Shown one piece after another: positions 53,060-62,049 of a DNA stretch of 64,000 bases (position 1 is its first letter; every line of letters starts with the position of its first letter). The notes beneath the pieces are model-generated. The model was not told where the DNA came from. It saw only the letters and a list, made by a program, of their open reading frames with translations, and did not search any database. Made by a program: the position numbers and the translations under genes. The stretch covers positions 212,001 to 276,000 of the forward strand of contig WBZZ01005603.1 in assembly GCA_019918135.1 (NCBI GenBank), read 5' to 3'. This DNA is from Paulinella micropora (taxonomy: Eukaryota > Cercozoa > Imbricatea > Euglyphida > Paulinellidae).

Positions 53060-53262
53060 CGCCGGGGTTGGTCCCTAGTATTCTATCGTGCAAGCGTCTG
53101 CAAGTTTGAATACTGACTTGTCCTGCAGGGTGTCGGGCACGAGTTTTATACAGTAAAAATGTTAGACTGCTTGCTTCGGTTCGCCTGTCAGAACGTTATC
53201 GATTTACGCTCTTGCCTCCAGCCACACAAGGGTCTGCTGCACGTAAGTAAAAATCCTTTTCA
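53060..53262 (-). pseudogene. C-terminal remnant of another HNH-family copy
   Basis: The minus strand reads KLVPDTLQDKSVFKLADACTI followed by a stop. This is parallel to ELVPDTVQGKSAFEISEACT at the end of copy B and to the helicase C-terminus. The 3' flank (TTTATTCACTGACAAT and the CATAAAGCGCTGTT segment upstream) is repeated behind copy B at 53255-53325, so the tail and its 3' region were duplicated in tandem. Confidence 0.65.
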
Positions 53263-53322
53263 TAAAGCGCTGTTTTCGCTCCTTTCAAACGAATTCGATA
53301 AAAATGCATGGTTTATTCACTG

Positions 53323-54719
53323 TCAATTACCAGTTCCGGCCCCCCAGTACTCTAGCGTGCAAGCCTCTGAAATTTCGAATGCAGACTTGCCCTGAACAGT
53401 GTCTGGCACTAGTTCATACCGCGAGAATTTTTTACCGCTTGCTTTGAACCGCCCGTCAGAATTTGCTGGGTTTACTATGCGCAGTAGCTTGCAGGGTAGT
53501 AGGGTTTGCAGCAGGCGAGCACTGGCAGCGAGGGCATGCTGTGTCGGCAGAGTCCCCGGGGGGGTCTGCCTTCAGCATGGTTGTGACATAAGCGCTGGGT
53601 GACCAGGGTATGTGCGGAAAAAGAAGAAAAAATTTGGCGCAGTGTTTGTGTGATGCGTGGAAGGTCCAGTTCGCGGGTAGTGAGCTGAAGCTGGGATGCA
53701 TGCTTGTTTAGGTTAAGCTGAAGGAACACCAAAAGAAATGCCAGATTGCTGGCGAGGCACAGAGAGGACGAAGACTCTGCCTCTTTTTGCCAGATTTCCT
53801 GGAAAGTGCTCTCACGAAATAATTTGAGCAGCTGGCAGCGTTTGACAAAATTCGTGCGTTGACACTCGCTGACAATCCCTGGATCTGCCTGCAGGTTGGG
53901 GAATGTGTTACTGAATAGGAGCAGCGCATGTTCGTCGGGGGGTGCTGCAGTAATTGCATGCTTATCCCGCGGGGCCTTGCGGCTTGCAGGACGGGCTCGT
54001 TTGGCGGGAAGTGTTTCCGTCGAGACAGACACCGCTTGAGCTAGCTTGCGGCGGCGCCCCTTCTTGGGGGTCTTTGCTGGCACTGGCTCCGTCTTGCCAT
54101 CCGGTGCTTTCTTATCCTCCTCTTTTTGTACTTTTTGTTTTCTTTTTTTGGTGGGAGTTGAGCATGTGCGCTCGCGTCGGGGGATGCAGGACTCCGCGTC
54201 CCAGCGAGAAAAGATGCTGCTGTCTAGACTCCCCGCGACGGGCATTTGCCAGGGTAGCTCTGCTAGTCCCTGCAACATGTAAGGGCGCAGGAAATTGCAC
54301 AGGCGTGCAGCCCCACGCGCGGCGACGCTGCCTATGTAGGCAATCTTCTCCGACGTCAGAAACTCTTTAAAACACAGGTTAGCCGAACCGGGCATTATCA
54401 CGTAATTGTAGGGGTGGTCGACACCACCCCATCTTTTGGGAACGATGTGGTCAATGTGCCACTTGGGGGCGCCCGGCATGAAATAAGGGGCCAGCCGCGC
54501 TTGCCACTTGTTTTTCAGGACCCAGCCGCGGGCCCGGAGCGTGCTGACTGGACGCCGCGCGTTCGCGAGTGACATGGTGCCCAGGTAGACAGGGCGCAGC
54601 CCCTGCAGGTGCTTATTGTTCTTTTTAACTGCCAAGTTTTGGAGCTTAGCGCACAGCGCCTGTTGCGTTTCCGCCGAGTCTGCGAGCCGGAAGTCCTCTT
54701 CGGTAGGCAGTGCGTCCAT
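53323..54719 (-). CDS. HNH endonuclease with helicase-type C-terminal domain (copy B)
   Basis: ATG 54719 (MDALPTEEDFRLADSAETQ) opens a protein of about 460 residues. An HNH-type core is visible near residues 86-120 (WHIDHIVPKRWGGVDHPYNY, then IMPGSANLC). A Lys-rich linker follows. The last about 150 residues (FPNLQADPGIVSECQRTNF, LQLTTRELDLPRITQTLRQI) align with the C-terminus of the helicase at 50950-51637. Near 53470 the frame changes and continues as LLRIVNPANSDGRF and YELVPDTVQGKSAFEISEAC to TGA 53323-53325. AATAAA lies directly behind. It is a possible homing-type or replication-linked nuclease. Decayed copies flank it. Confidence 0.75.
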
Positions 54720-54774
54720 ACTTTCTGAGCTTTTTCTGCGCCCTTTGCTCTTTGTGCGTGTGTCTGTGTGTGAA

Positions 54775-54812
54775 GGGCAAGGGGAGGGGGCGCCTCCCTC
54801 CCTTGCCCTCCC
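54775..54812 (-). promoter_or_regulatory. G-run/CGCC/C-run palindrome upstream of copy B
   Basis: GGGCAAGGGGAGGGGGCGCC is followed by its near-complement, about 60 bases before the ATG of copy B. Related palindromes lie before copy A (52811-52834) and copy C (55431-55456). Confidence 0.6.
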
Positions 54813-54899
54813 TCCCCCCTCCCCTCCTGCACCACCCCTGGAAGGAGAGGGACGGGAGGGGGGGGGGATGAAAGAGTAAAAAGAGAGGGGGAGGCCTTG

Positions 54900-55376
54900 C
54901 CAAGTTTGACTCAAAGTTGTCAACCTTGTCTGAATGCGGTAAACGATGAAGAGAAGGGGCGCGAAATAACTTGAGCAGCTGGCAGCGTTTGACAAATTTC
55001 GTGCGTTGCCAGCTGCTCAAGTTGACAATCCTCATATCTGCTTGCAGATTGGAGAACGTGTTCTTAAAAAAGCAGCAGGGCGTGTTCGCTGGCACTGACT
55101 CCGTCTTGCCGTCCTGTACTTTCTTATCCTCCTCTTCTTGCACTTTTTGTTTTCTTTCTTTCGCGGGAGTTGAGCTGAAGATGCACAATTCCGCGTGCCA
55201 ACGGGAAAGGGTGCTGCTGTCTAGACTCTCCGCGACGTGGCCGACACCCCTCATCGTTTGGGAACGATGTGGTCAATGTGCCACTTGGGGGCGCCCGGCA
55301 TAAAACAAGAGGCCAGGCGTTGTGTTTCCGCCGGGTCTGCGAGCCGGAAGCCCTCTTCTGTAGGTAGTGCGTCCAT
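54900..55376 (-). pseudogene. HNH-family gene copy C, internally deleted
   Basis: ATG at 55376 gives MDALPTEEGFRLADPAETQ, which joins directly to ASCFMPGAPKWHIDHIVPKR. The second half of the HNH core and most of the C-terminal domain are missing; TLSRWHAELCIF, KERKQKVQEEEDKK and NTFSNLQADMRIV segments follow in other frames. An inverted repeat with arms of about 17 bp (54968-55023) lies where KRCQLLKLF is encoded. This is a shortened, non-functional relative of copy B. Confidence 0.65.
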
Positions 55377-55664
55377 CCTTCTGAGATTTTTCTGTGCCCT
55401 TTGCCCTTTGTGCGTGTGCGTGAAGTGCAAAGGGAGGGGGCGCCTCCCCCCCCCCTCTGACATCTCCTTCCGCGCTTTCAGCTTTTCCTCCCTCCCCCCT
55501 TTTCCCCTCCCTCAGAGGGGGGAGCCAGGACCAGAGCTACTGGTGCTACTAAAAAAAGTTAAATGGTCTTTTTTGTCCTTGTCGAGGAAGAAAAAAAATA
55601 GACTTCTTCCCCGACAACGCGAGCTGGTTTTGCGTTGGGGAATTCTTGGACATATACGTGCAAA

Positions 55665-57326
55665 ATGGAGATTCTCGGGGCATGTTTGCCATTGTCGAAG
55701 CGCCGGGCGTGGACAAAGTCTTCCGTGCACGAAACGATTTCGCACGCGACACGCATTGTGCGCTTAGTGGGTAGAAATCAAGGGAAAGTTAACATTGATC
55801 AGCGCGCGGTAGGGGTTGAGGCTGAGCTGTGCGCCAGTGCACAGAGTCTGCGCTTTTTTACACTTGTGCAGCCACTGCCGAATGCCCAGTGGTGTGTCCA
55901 TTTCCGAGTTCCTACAACAGGCGTGTTTCGCCTCACGATTCTTGTCTACAAGAGGGGGGACAATTTGTCTTACATTGAACAACAGACATGGGTGGTAGAA
56001 GCGGAGCAAGCCACGTGCGGAGGTCTGCCTTTTCCTGCTGTGGCGCCTTTGTTTTGGGAAAGACTGCCATTCGTGGCGGCCGCGCGATCATCTCTGGATA
56101 GCGGCGTCATTCGCGTCGATGCACAGGGCAAAGTGGTTATATGGCAGGGTGGGGCTGCAAGCAGCGAATTGTCGCTAGAGTTTCGCTGCTGGCCGGCGTC
56201 CTCAGAGATAAGCGCGAGCTGCCTGCACACGATTGTAGAGGACTTGGCGATGAACGCCTTCAGAATTGACATTTCTGTCTGCCTCCTCTCGCAAAGCATT
56301 GCCCAACTGGAAGGAGGCATGTTTGGTGTGCTGCTAAAAGCCCGTCCACGCGGGGCAAAAAAAAGATTCAGTGCTACGATTGCGTATGCTATAGATTTGC
56401 GAAACATTCAGTCGGGTATAAAGGTGCAAAGCCCTGCTTTGAATTCGCGCTTGCCTACAAAGAAACGCAAGGCCGGCGCAGTAAAAACGAGTCCGCCGCG
56501 GCCGCGACGCCTGCCGCGCCGCGGCTGTGGGGTGGGCAAGTTGGGGCAGCAAGGACTCCTCGACGCGAGTGACAAGACGCCTAAGGTCGTAGAAGAAGAC
56601 ATAGACCCAGCCACACACCCCGCTCAGGAGGCGGCGGCAGTGCCGCTGACTGCCGCTACGGCTGTGCAGCAGCCGACACCCGGTAGCCTTTGCGGCGCAG
56701 ATCTGTTTGTCGCACCAAACCTTCGCCCCTTGTACGTTGCCCCGAAGCGATGCCAGCAAACTGGGGAGGGACTAGGGGAGGATTCATGTGGCGGCATGTC
56801 GCCACAGGTTGTCTGTTGTGTTGATAAATGTCCAAGATCCGCTAAGTTTTATCGCAATGACAGTAAGTTTGTTTTCTGTGGCAAACGTCACGAAGCGCAG
56901 ATGCGCCCATTGACCAAGGAGTATCGGGAAGGTATATTTCGTGATTTGTCGCTGACTAATTCGTTGCAGGACAAGCACTGGCTGCGTTCAATGCTGCGGC
57001 GCAGCTACTTGTCGGGTAGAGAGCCCTCCTCTGACTCGTCGGGGAACGACGAGTCGGACCCTGGATCGCGTACCCGTACTAGAACATGCACAGGACCAGG
57101 CTCGTTCTGCGCGAAGGCTTCGCTTAATTTTTATTGCAACGATGAGTGCAAAAGGAATTATCTAGAACGCAGACGCCAGAGCGTTGCCGAGCGTTCCCCT
57201 AAGGGGCGTAGGACTTGGAAAAAGAAACTGGAGCAAATGGAGTCTGAGCAGCCTATTTGCCGGGACTCGTCTCCGCCACGTTACAGGCTCGTCTTCCCCT
57301 CGTTTGTTGCCGGGGTCCGGCTCTGA
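55665..57326 (+). CDS. hypothetical protein with C-terminal Cys clusters
   Basis: ATG 55665 (MEILGACLPLSKRRAWTK) gives 553 residues in one frame. The first about 250 residues look like a beta-rich globular domain, followed by a basic Pro/Arg linker with a possible nuclear localisation signal (LPTKKRKAGAVK). Two Cys clusters near the end, CCVDKCPRSAKFYRND...FCGKRHE and FCAKASLNFYCNDECKRNYL, are similar to each other and resemble short FCS/MYM-like zinc motifs. Family unknown; nucleic-acid binding is a reasonable guess. The gene is divergent from the HNH copies. Confidence 0.7.
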   Translation: MEILGACLPLSKRRAWTKSSVHETISHATRIVRLVGRNQGKVNIDQRAVGVEAELCASAQSLRFFTLVQPLPNAQWCVHFRVPTTGVFRLTILVYKRGDNLSYIEQQTWVVEAEQATCGGLPFPAVAPLFWERLPFVAAARSSLDSGVIRVDAQGKVVIWQGGAASSELSLEFRCWPASSEISASCLHTIVEDLAMNAFRIDISVCLLSQSIAQLEGGMFGVLLKARPRGAKKRFSATIAYAIDLRNIQSGIKVQSPALNSRLPTKKRKAGAVKTSPPRPRRLPRRGCGVGKLGQQGLLDASDKTPKVVEEDIDPATHPAQEAAAVPLTAATAVQQPTPGSLCGADLFVAPNLRPLYVAPKRCQQTGEGLGEDSCGGMSPQVVCCVDKCPRSAKFYRNDSKFVFCGKRHEAQMRPLTKEYREGIFRDLSLTNSLQDKHWLRSMLRRSYLSGREPSSDSSGNDESDPGSRTRTRTCTGPGSFCAKASLNFYCNDECKRNYLERRRQSVAERSPKGRRTWKKKLEQMESEQPICRDSSPPRYRLVFPSFVAGVRL

Positions 57327-57433
57327 ATGAATTAAAAAAAAGCCCGATGTGTTTTTCTGGCTCTTGGCCTGGCAGTTTGTTTGTTTGTTTTTTTTATTTA
57401 TTAAAAGACGAAAAAAAAATACAAAAAAAACCT

Positions 57434-58306
57434 CTACGCTAAAATGGTCGATGTGCTTTGAGAAGTCTCGTCTGCTTTGGCCTCCAACCCGTGCGACGCA
57501 CGGGCCGAGCGTCGTCGGGCTGAACTCCGTTCAGCCCGAGCGCGCCGATCGCGTTGAGCGCGCAGCTCTTTGAGTTGGCGGAGGATCTGGATGTGCTGGT
57601 GGATTGTGTGCGTGAACGTGGTCTCGGCGAGGAAGCCTGTCAGCCTGCTGGAGCAGACCTCTTCGACGACTCGGGGCGCCGCGCCTGGACGCCGAGTGGC
57701 CACCTGCCGAAAGCGAAAGCTGTCGGGAGGAAGCTCTTCCCGCAGATAGGCGTCATCGCTGAGGGAAGGGGGTTCGTCGTCATCGGAGTCGGGCGGGCGC
57801 CGGCGCGGCCTGCCACGCCGACCGCTGTAGATCTGGCGGAGCCTGGGGCTGGGCATAAAAAGAATTTCTCGTCTGACGTAATTGAGGTCAAGCCAGGGCT
57901 TGGCCTGGAGCATGCCATAGAATATCAGCGTGGCGCGCCGGTCAAGCTCTTCCACGTGCGAGAGCGCGCGGAGCTGCTGGACAATGCCCCGGAAGGCTTG
58001 GCATACACGCGCGAGTCTGGCGGCTTGATGATAGTAGGCGGCACGGGCCGCGGGGCCGGCCTTGGGTGGTTCCACGCCTAGCAGGGCGACCGCGACCTGG
58101 CGCAGAAGCGGTGCACACAGGATACGTTCCAAAGTGACGGGCGGCCTTGCGCTGATTCTGTTGAGCTGGGCCAATTGGTGCTCGAGGTCTGCTCGATTCA
58201 GCCGGCGTCTTTTAGAAGGCGGGGGCAAAACCGCCGGGCCACCTATTCTGGCCTGCAGCTGCACCGCGGCCTTGAGTAGCTTGCCCGCTGCGATCGGGCC
58301 TGGCAT
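57434..58306 (-). CDS. hypothetical protein, possible F-box-like N-terminal part
   Basis: ATG 58306 (MPGPIAAGKLLKAAVQLQ) gives 290 residues. A helical segment with LERILCAPLLRQVAVALLG followed by RLARVCQAFRGIVQQL has the rough spacing of an F-box, but key residues are not clear. The rest contains a basic Arg/Pro stretch, an Asp/Ser stretch and a basic coiled-coil-like end (QLKELRAQRDRRARAERSS). A TTTTAATAAATAAAAA signal follows on the minus strand (57395-57411 region). The inverted repeat at 57518-57542 is inside the coding part. Confidence 0.6.
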   Translation of the reverse strand: MPGPIAAGKLLKAAVQLQARIGGPAVLPPPSKRRRLNRADLEHQLAQLNRISARPPVTLERILCAPLLRQVAVALLGVEPPKAGPAARAAYYHQAARLARVCQAFRGIVQQLRALSHVEELDRRATLIFYGMLQAKPWLDLNYVRREILFMPSPRLRQIYSGRRGRPRRRPPDSDDDEPPSLSDDAYLREELPPDSFRFRQVATRRPGAAPRVVEEVCSSRLTGFLAETTFTHTIHQHIQILRQLKELRAQRDRRARAERSSARRRSARASHGLEAKADETSQSTSTILA

Positions 58307-58493
58307 GTGCTTGTGAATTTTTTATTTTATTTTTTTTTCTGTCTTGTTTTGTGTTTTGATATCTTGCCGAGCTCTCTCCTTGTCGAGAAACGTGTGTCTA
58401 GGAGAGAGAGAAAGAGAAAGAGCGAGGGGCGGCGGGGGGGGGGGGGGGGGGGGTTGGATGCTACTCCTCCCCCTTCCCCATCCCCCTTCTGTG
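58307..58493. promoter_or_regulatory. promoter region with G run
   Basis: T-rich DNA directly upstream of the minus start at 58306 is followed by a purine stretch with a long G run (58434-58453) and then C runs. No other feature was seen. Confidence 0.45.
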
Positions 58494-59345
58494 TCATTCC
58501 CAAGTTAGCGACCCCTTGCTAGGCCCCTGCCTCGCAGAGCCTGGTGTGTAGCTTAAGACTGGCATCGCGGCTGCCTCTTCGTCGGAAAGCCACGCGGGCA
58601 GACCCCCCTGAAGCAGTGGTTTCTTGATGCGTTCGACCGAGGGCTTGCGGCGCAGCCTGTGTTCCATGGCCTCGTACATCTCGCGGCCGCGAAGCTTGTC
58701 CGCGGGCTGTCCTTGAGCCAGAATCAGAGCATTTACAGCGCTTTGGCTTTTCTGGCACAAGCAGCGCATTCTCCCATCGGTCGCCAGCAACTGGTGTCCT
58801 GCAATACGTAGCCCCCTTCTGCCCCGCCCGCTTGCGGGACAGGTCCAAGGCTGACCTCGAGTCCTGTCACCTGCGGAAATTTATAAAAAGCCCGCCAGTG
58901 CTTTGCCTCCATGCGGCTGAGCGCGACAAAAGCCACGGGGCTTCCGCGCTTATCTAGTATAGTGACGTCGGGCTTGGCGGCAGGCTTGCGCGGAACGGCA
59001 CGTCGGCCACACAAAAGTAATTCTTGGCAGATTGGCCTGAATAAACTTCATGGCTAACATTTTTTGAAGCTCCTGCACGCTGTGAGCTCTGGCGTCTTCC
59101 GGCTCCAGCGGGGCCACGTGTCTGAAGTGTGGGAGGCTCTTGCCATCCGTGGACGCAGGCACGATGGTCAGCGGCTTTTTGCATTGTGGGCAGGTAAGCC
59201 TGCCGCAGTGCCATAACTCCTGGTTCGACAGCGCTTCTTGTGTAGTCACAAGGCGTTCGGGCTCCGCTCCCCTGTTCCACACAAGGCATGCGAGCGGTAC
59301 AGACAAGCCTTGTGCCTCTGTTGCCAAAGAGTGTCGTAGATCCAT
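58494..59345 (-). CDS. CoiA-like nuclease-family protein, two frame changes
   Basis: ATG 59345 opens a protein with LTCPQCKKPLTIVPASTDGK, then LPHFRHVAP and a HSVQELQKMLAMKFI helix. A frame change near 59010 leads to KPDVTILDKRGSPVAFVALS. This order (zinc ribbon, HF-H, amphipathic helix, PDV plus strand) is that of CoiA-like proteins, which carry a PD-(D/E)XK-type nuclease core. The expected Glu in the last strand is replaced (VAFVALS), so activity is doubtful. A second change near 58800 leads to the C-terminal part ending at 58494. Joined length is about 285 residues. The family call rests on motif order. Confidence 0.5.
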
Positions 59346-59605
59346 CTGATGCACGTTTCTGAGAGGTGAGGCGTGTCCCCCCTCCTCCCTTATTTGAGAC
59401 GAGCAAGGTGCTTGAGAAGAAGTTTAGTCTGGACAAAAAAGGCGGGCTCGCTGGGCCCCCGCTCTTGTTCAGACTGAACTTCTTCGCTCACGTGCAGGAT
59501 CTAGTTCGACCGCGATTTTTGCCAATGCCATCTTCTACAGGCACTGCGCGATTTTTGCCAAAGCCAGGTAGCGGAATAAACAAAAAAAAAGAACAAGGAT
59601 GTGTT
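59346..59605. other. intergenic region with long inverted repeat
   Basis: An imperfect inverted repeat with 21-bp arms (two mismatches) spans 59416-59485. A direct repeat of GCGATTTTTGCCAA lies at about 59511 and 59548. An AATAAA on the plus strand (59575) and a TTTTATTTTT on the minus side (59601-59612) mark AT-rich 3' end DNA. No gene was seen. Confidence 0.5.
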
Positions 59606-60502
59606 TTATTTTTCTCTGCCAGCATGAAGAAACTTTCTCCAACAATTTTTCGGTTTTTGTACATACAGAGATTGCCGCAATAACTCCGCTTCTTCAGCAG
59701 TCATTGTAGTTTCAGTGTCGCTCTCCCACGGCAATGTGGGGGTGCGATGCTGTCGTTTGTGATACCATAAAATGATGTAGGCTATCATTTTGGCCTTGAG
59801 CGCTGTGGCTGCTTGGAGCGTCTTTTCCTTTGATCGGCCTTGGTCGATGTAAACCTGCTCAAGCAGCTCGGCCCAAAACGCTGGCCAGCAGAGAAGCGCG
59901 CCAAACATGGAGCACGTCTTTGGAAAACTTTCTGGCTTCGTCCGAGATTTTCTGCTTGTCGGTGACAGGCTTTTCCATAACTCGTGTATGCGCCTGCGCA
60001 CTGGTTCATTTTCACTACCACCCAAATTGTCGTGCAGGCGCATAAGAGCTCGCAGGACAGGATCCAGTGTGTGCTCGTCTAAAAAGGGCTTTTGAGGATT
60101 ATTGAGAGCATTCCGTAATAGCTAGTTTATAGTTTCTGTATCGACAAAGACTTGCTTGGTAAGGTCGTAGAAAGTTTTTGAAACACGTTTTTTTGTTTGT
60201 TGCTGCTTCGCAGCCTCCTGTGTTGCCCGAAGAAGTTCCTTCTCCTTCGGTAGTAATTTTTTCTGCATGCGGCGATCCCAGCAGACTATGGCAGCAAGGA
60301 GCCTGACCATCGTACACTTTTGTAGATTTATTCTGTTGTCAGCATGTTTTGTGGAAAAGCTACCGACTTTCGGAACAAGATGATTGAACGCGTTGTCAAG
60401 GCGTTTCATCAACGGATTCGAACCCCGCACAACCCATTCGGGGCGGTGTTTTGTTTCGAAAAGCTGGTCAAAGTATGCTGCATTGTTTGCGATTCCGTAC
60501 AT
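59606..60502 (-). pseudogene. hypothetical protein interrupted by in-frame TAG
   Basis: ATG 60502 (MYGIANNAAYFDQLFETKH) reads for 126 residues to TAG at 60122-60124. The same frame continues without a start (LLRNALNNPQKPFLDEHTLD) through MRLHDNLGG to 59606. The joined protein would be about 298 residues, helical, with many Lys, Arg and Trp. Its composition is the same on both sides of the stop, so one interrupted gene is the best reading. The start lies only 27 bases from the divergent start at 60530. Family unknown. Confidence 0.55.
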
Positions 60503-60529
60503 TAAAACTGCCGTTCTTGTTTACTAAAG

Positions 60530-61412
60530 ATGAGTGGGGGCAGCGTGACCAAAGCAGTGGCTGGTTCTTCCGAGCCGGGGAACGCGCCCCCCCCCCCCCC
60601 TCGCGCTGGCGCGAGGGAAATTAAACAACAACAACAAAAGGAAAGAATGTCTGTGCAACGGAGTTGTACAGGACCCGAGACCCGGGCGGCCAAGAGACGG
60701 CGCCTGGGGCTCGAGTCACAGGCGCGGGTCGGGCCGGGCCCAGCAGATTCCAGAAGCTCGTGCAGCGAGCACAGCCGACAGACTCTGCACCGAGGTGGCA
60801 ACTCGTGTGCTGGCAGGCGACGCTACGGTGTATGCCCGGTGTGCGGATACGATTTGGTCGTTGCTGGACACGCTCGTATCCGCGCAGCGCTTCCCCGAGG
60901 GCCCGCAGCCGTGGCATGCTGTGAGCCCGACGGAATTTTGGCGGTTGGAGCAAGCAGTCGCGGCAGGCCACTTGGCGGTCCGCGTGGTGGCCACGCTGCT
61001 GCCGCCCTTCCTGGCACAGATTTGCAGGGACTATCTTGCGCCCGCCGCCGTGGACGCGAAGGCGTGGCTTGCACTAGCCCGGGAAGGCCGGCAGGAACTC
61101 TACACATGCACGCGCATGCCAGCTATGGCGTCACGGCCTCTCTTCCGCTACGAACTGAGCGACGACGAGATAGAAATGTGGGGCGACGAGTATGCTCTGA
61201 GGCGGAGCCTCGATAAAGCTCTGACGCTACCGTACCGTTCTCCCGTGCTCGAGTACATGGTAGCGCCAGGATGGTGGCCGATCCTACAGGCAGAGCACGA
61301 GCGGAGAGCCTGCCAGCATTTGCAAGAACAGGCGGCTGTCCACAACCAACGGCTGGCTCGATTCCGTGAGGCCGTCGAGTCGCTAGTACGCCGCGAGCTG
61401 TCTGAGCGCTAG
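60530..61412 (+). CDS. hypothetical protein, one frame change
   Basis: ATG 60530 (MSGGSVTKAVAGSSEPGN) begins with a low-complexity N-terminus containing a Gln-rich part and a basic AAKRRRLG segment (possible nuclear signal). Near 60735 coding moves to another frame (IPEARAASTADRLCTEVATR) and runs to TAG 61412. Joined length is about 293 residues. The C-terminal part is helical with many Trp, Leu and Arg and includes VVATLLPPFLAQICRDYL. No domain was recognised. Confidence 0.6.
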
Positions 61413-61467
61413 AACTGCCGGCGGCTTACACGAGCTCGCATGAGCTCGGGGGAATAGAAAGCAAAGC

Positions 61468-61552
61468 AGGGGGGGGGGGGGCGCCTCCCCCCTCCTTTTC
61501 CTCTCCTCTCCTCTGGGGGATGGGCCCTGGGGGGTCCACACCCCCAGAGGAA
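61468..61552 (+). promoter_or_regulatory. G-run/GCGC/C-run palindrome and hairpin before a small gene
   Basis: A palindrome of G run, GCGCC and C run (61468-61494) is followed by a stem-loop with 10-bp arms (CCTCTGGGGG and CCCCCAGAGG, 61510-61549), which ends four bases before the ATG at 61553 and contains an upstream ATG at 61520. The hairpin could affect start choice. Confidence 0.55.
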
Positions 61553-61978
61553 ATGAACGTACAAGTTCAGTGCGGTGCGTGTACTGGTGCACGCATTGTC
61601 ACTAGGTCGGAGCTGCAAGTGTGTCCGCGATGCCGCGAACCTCGGTTCTACCTGTGCATGCACAAGAGGTGCTTTGCGGAAGTATGCTTTGAGTGCGGCA
61701 TCGACACGAGACCACACGTGTGTCTCTCCAGGTGCCTGAACTACTGTATCGTAACCGGCGAAGCACGCGGAGCTCGTAAATCGCGGGCGGATCGGCCCAA
61801 GAAGAAGACGCAAAAGAAGACGCAGAAGAAGCAGCAGAAGAAGCAGCAGCAAAAGATCTCGTCCAGCCAGCCTGCGCCCACTTCCGCGCAGGAGGGGGCC
61901 TTGTTGTCGTGGGTGCGACAGCAAGGCCCCAAAGCAGACACTGAGGAGCTGAAGGAGGAGGAGCAAGAGGCCCAGTAG
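61553..61978 (+). CDS. small zinc-ribbon-like protein with basic tail
   Basis: ATG 61553 gives 141 residues; ATG 61520 would add 11. The N-terminal half has pairs of cysteines (CGACTGARI, VCPRCREPRF, LCMHKRCF, VCFECG) spaced like a zinc ribbon or cross-brace. The second half is a Lys/Gln repeat (KKTQKKTQKKQQKKQQQK) and ends in an acidic EEEQEAQ. No family was recognised; binding to nucleic acid is plausible. The gene converges with the heliorhodopsin gene, and both share the AT-rich 3' region at 61979-62049. Confidence 0.7.
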   Translation: MNVQVQCGACTGARIVTRSELQVCPRCREPRFYLCMHKRCFAEVCFECGIDTRPHVCLSRCLNYCIVTGEARGARKSRADRPKKKTQKKTQKKQQKKQQQKISSSQPAPTSAQEGALLSWVRQQGPKADTEELKEEEQEAQ

Positions 61979-61999
61979 AAGTTTTTTTTTCTTGTTTTT

Positions 62000-62015
62000 G
62001 TTTTTATTTTCGTAA
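62000..62015 (-). terminator. poly(A) signal of the heliorhodopsin gene
   Basis: On the minus strand AAAATAAAAACAAAA follows the TAA stop at 62050-62052 by about 40 bases. Confidence 0.5.
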
Positions 62016-62049
62016 TTAAAAAAAGCAAAGCAGCAAGCACGCTGCGTTT

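Noticed and set aside
55559..56009. Minus-strand frames opposite the start of the gene at 55665
   Set aside because: They are short, mutually overlapping and opposite a long coherent plus-strand gene.
391..60124. Alternative genetic code as explanation for the in-frame stops
   Set aside because: TGA, TAA and TAG are all found in frame, and all three are also used as natural ends next to poly(A) signals.
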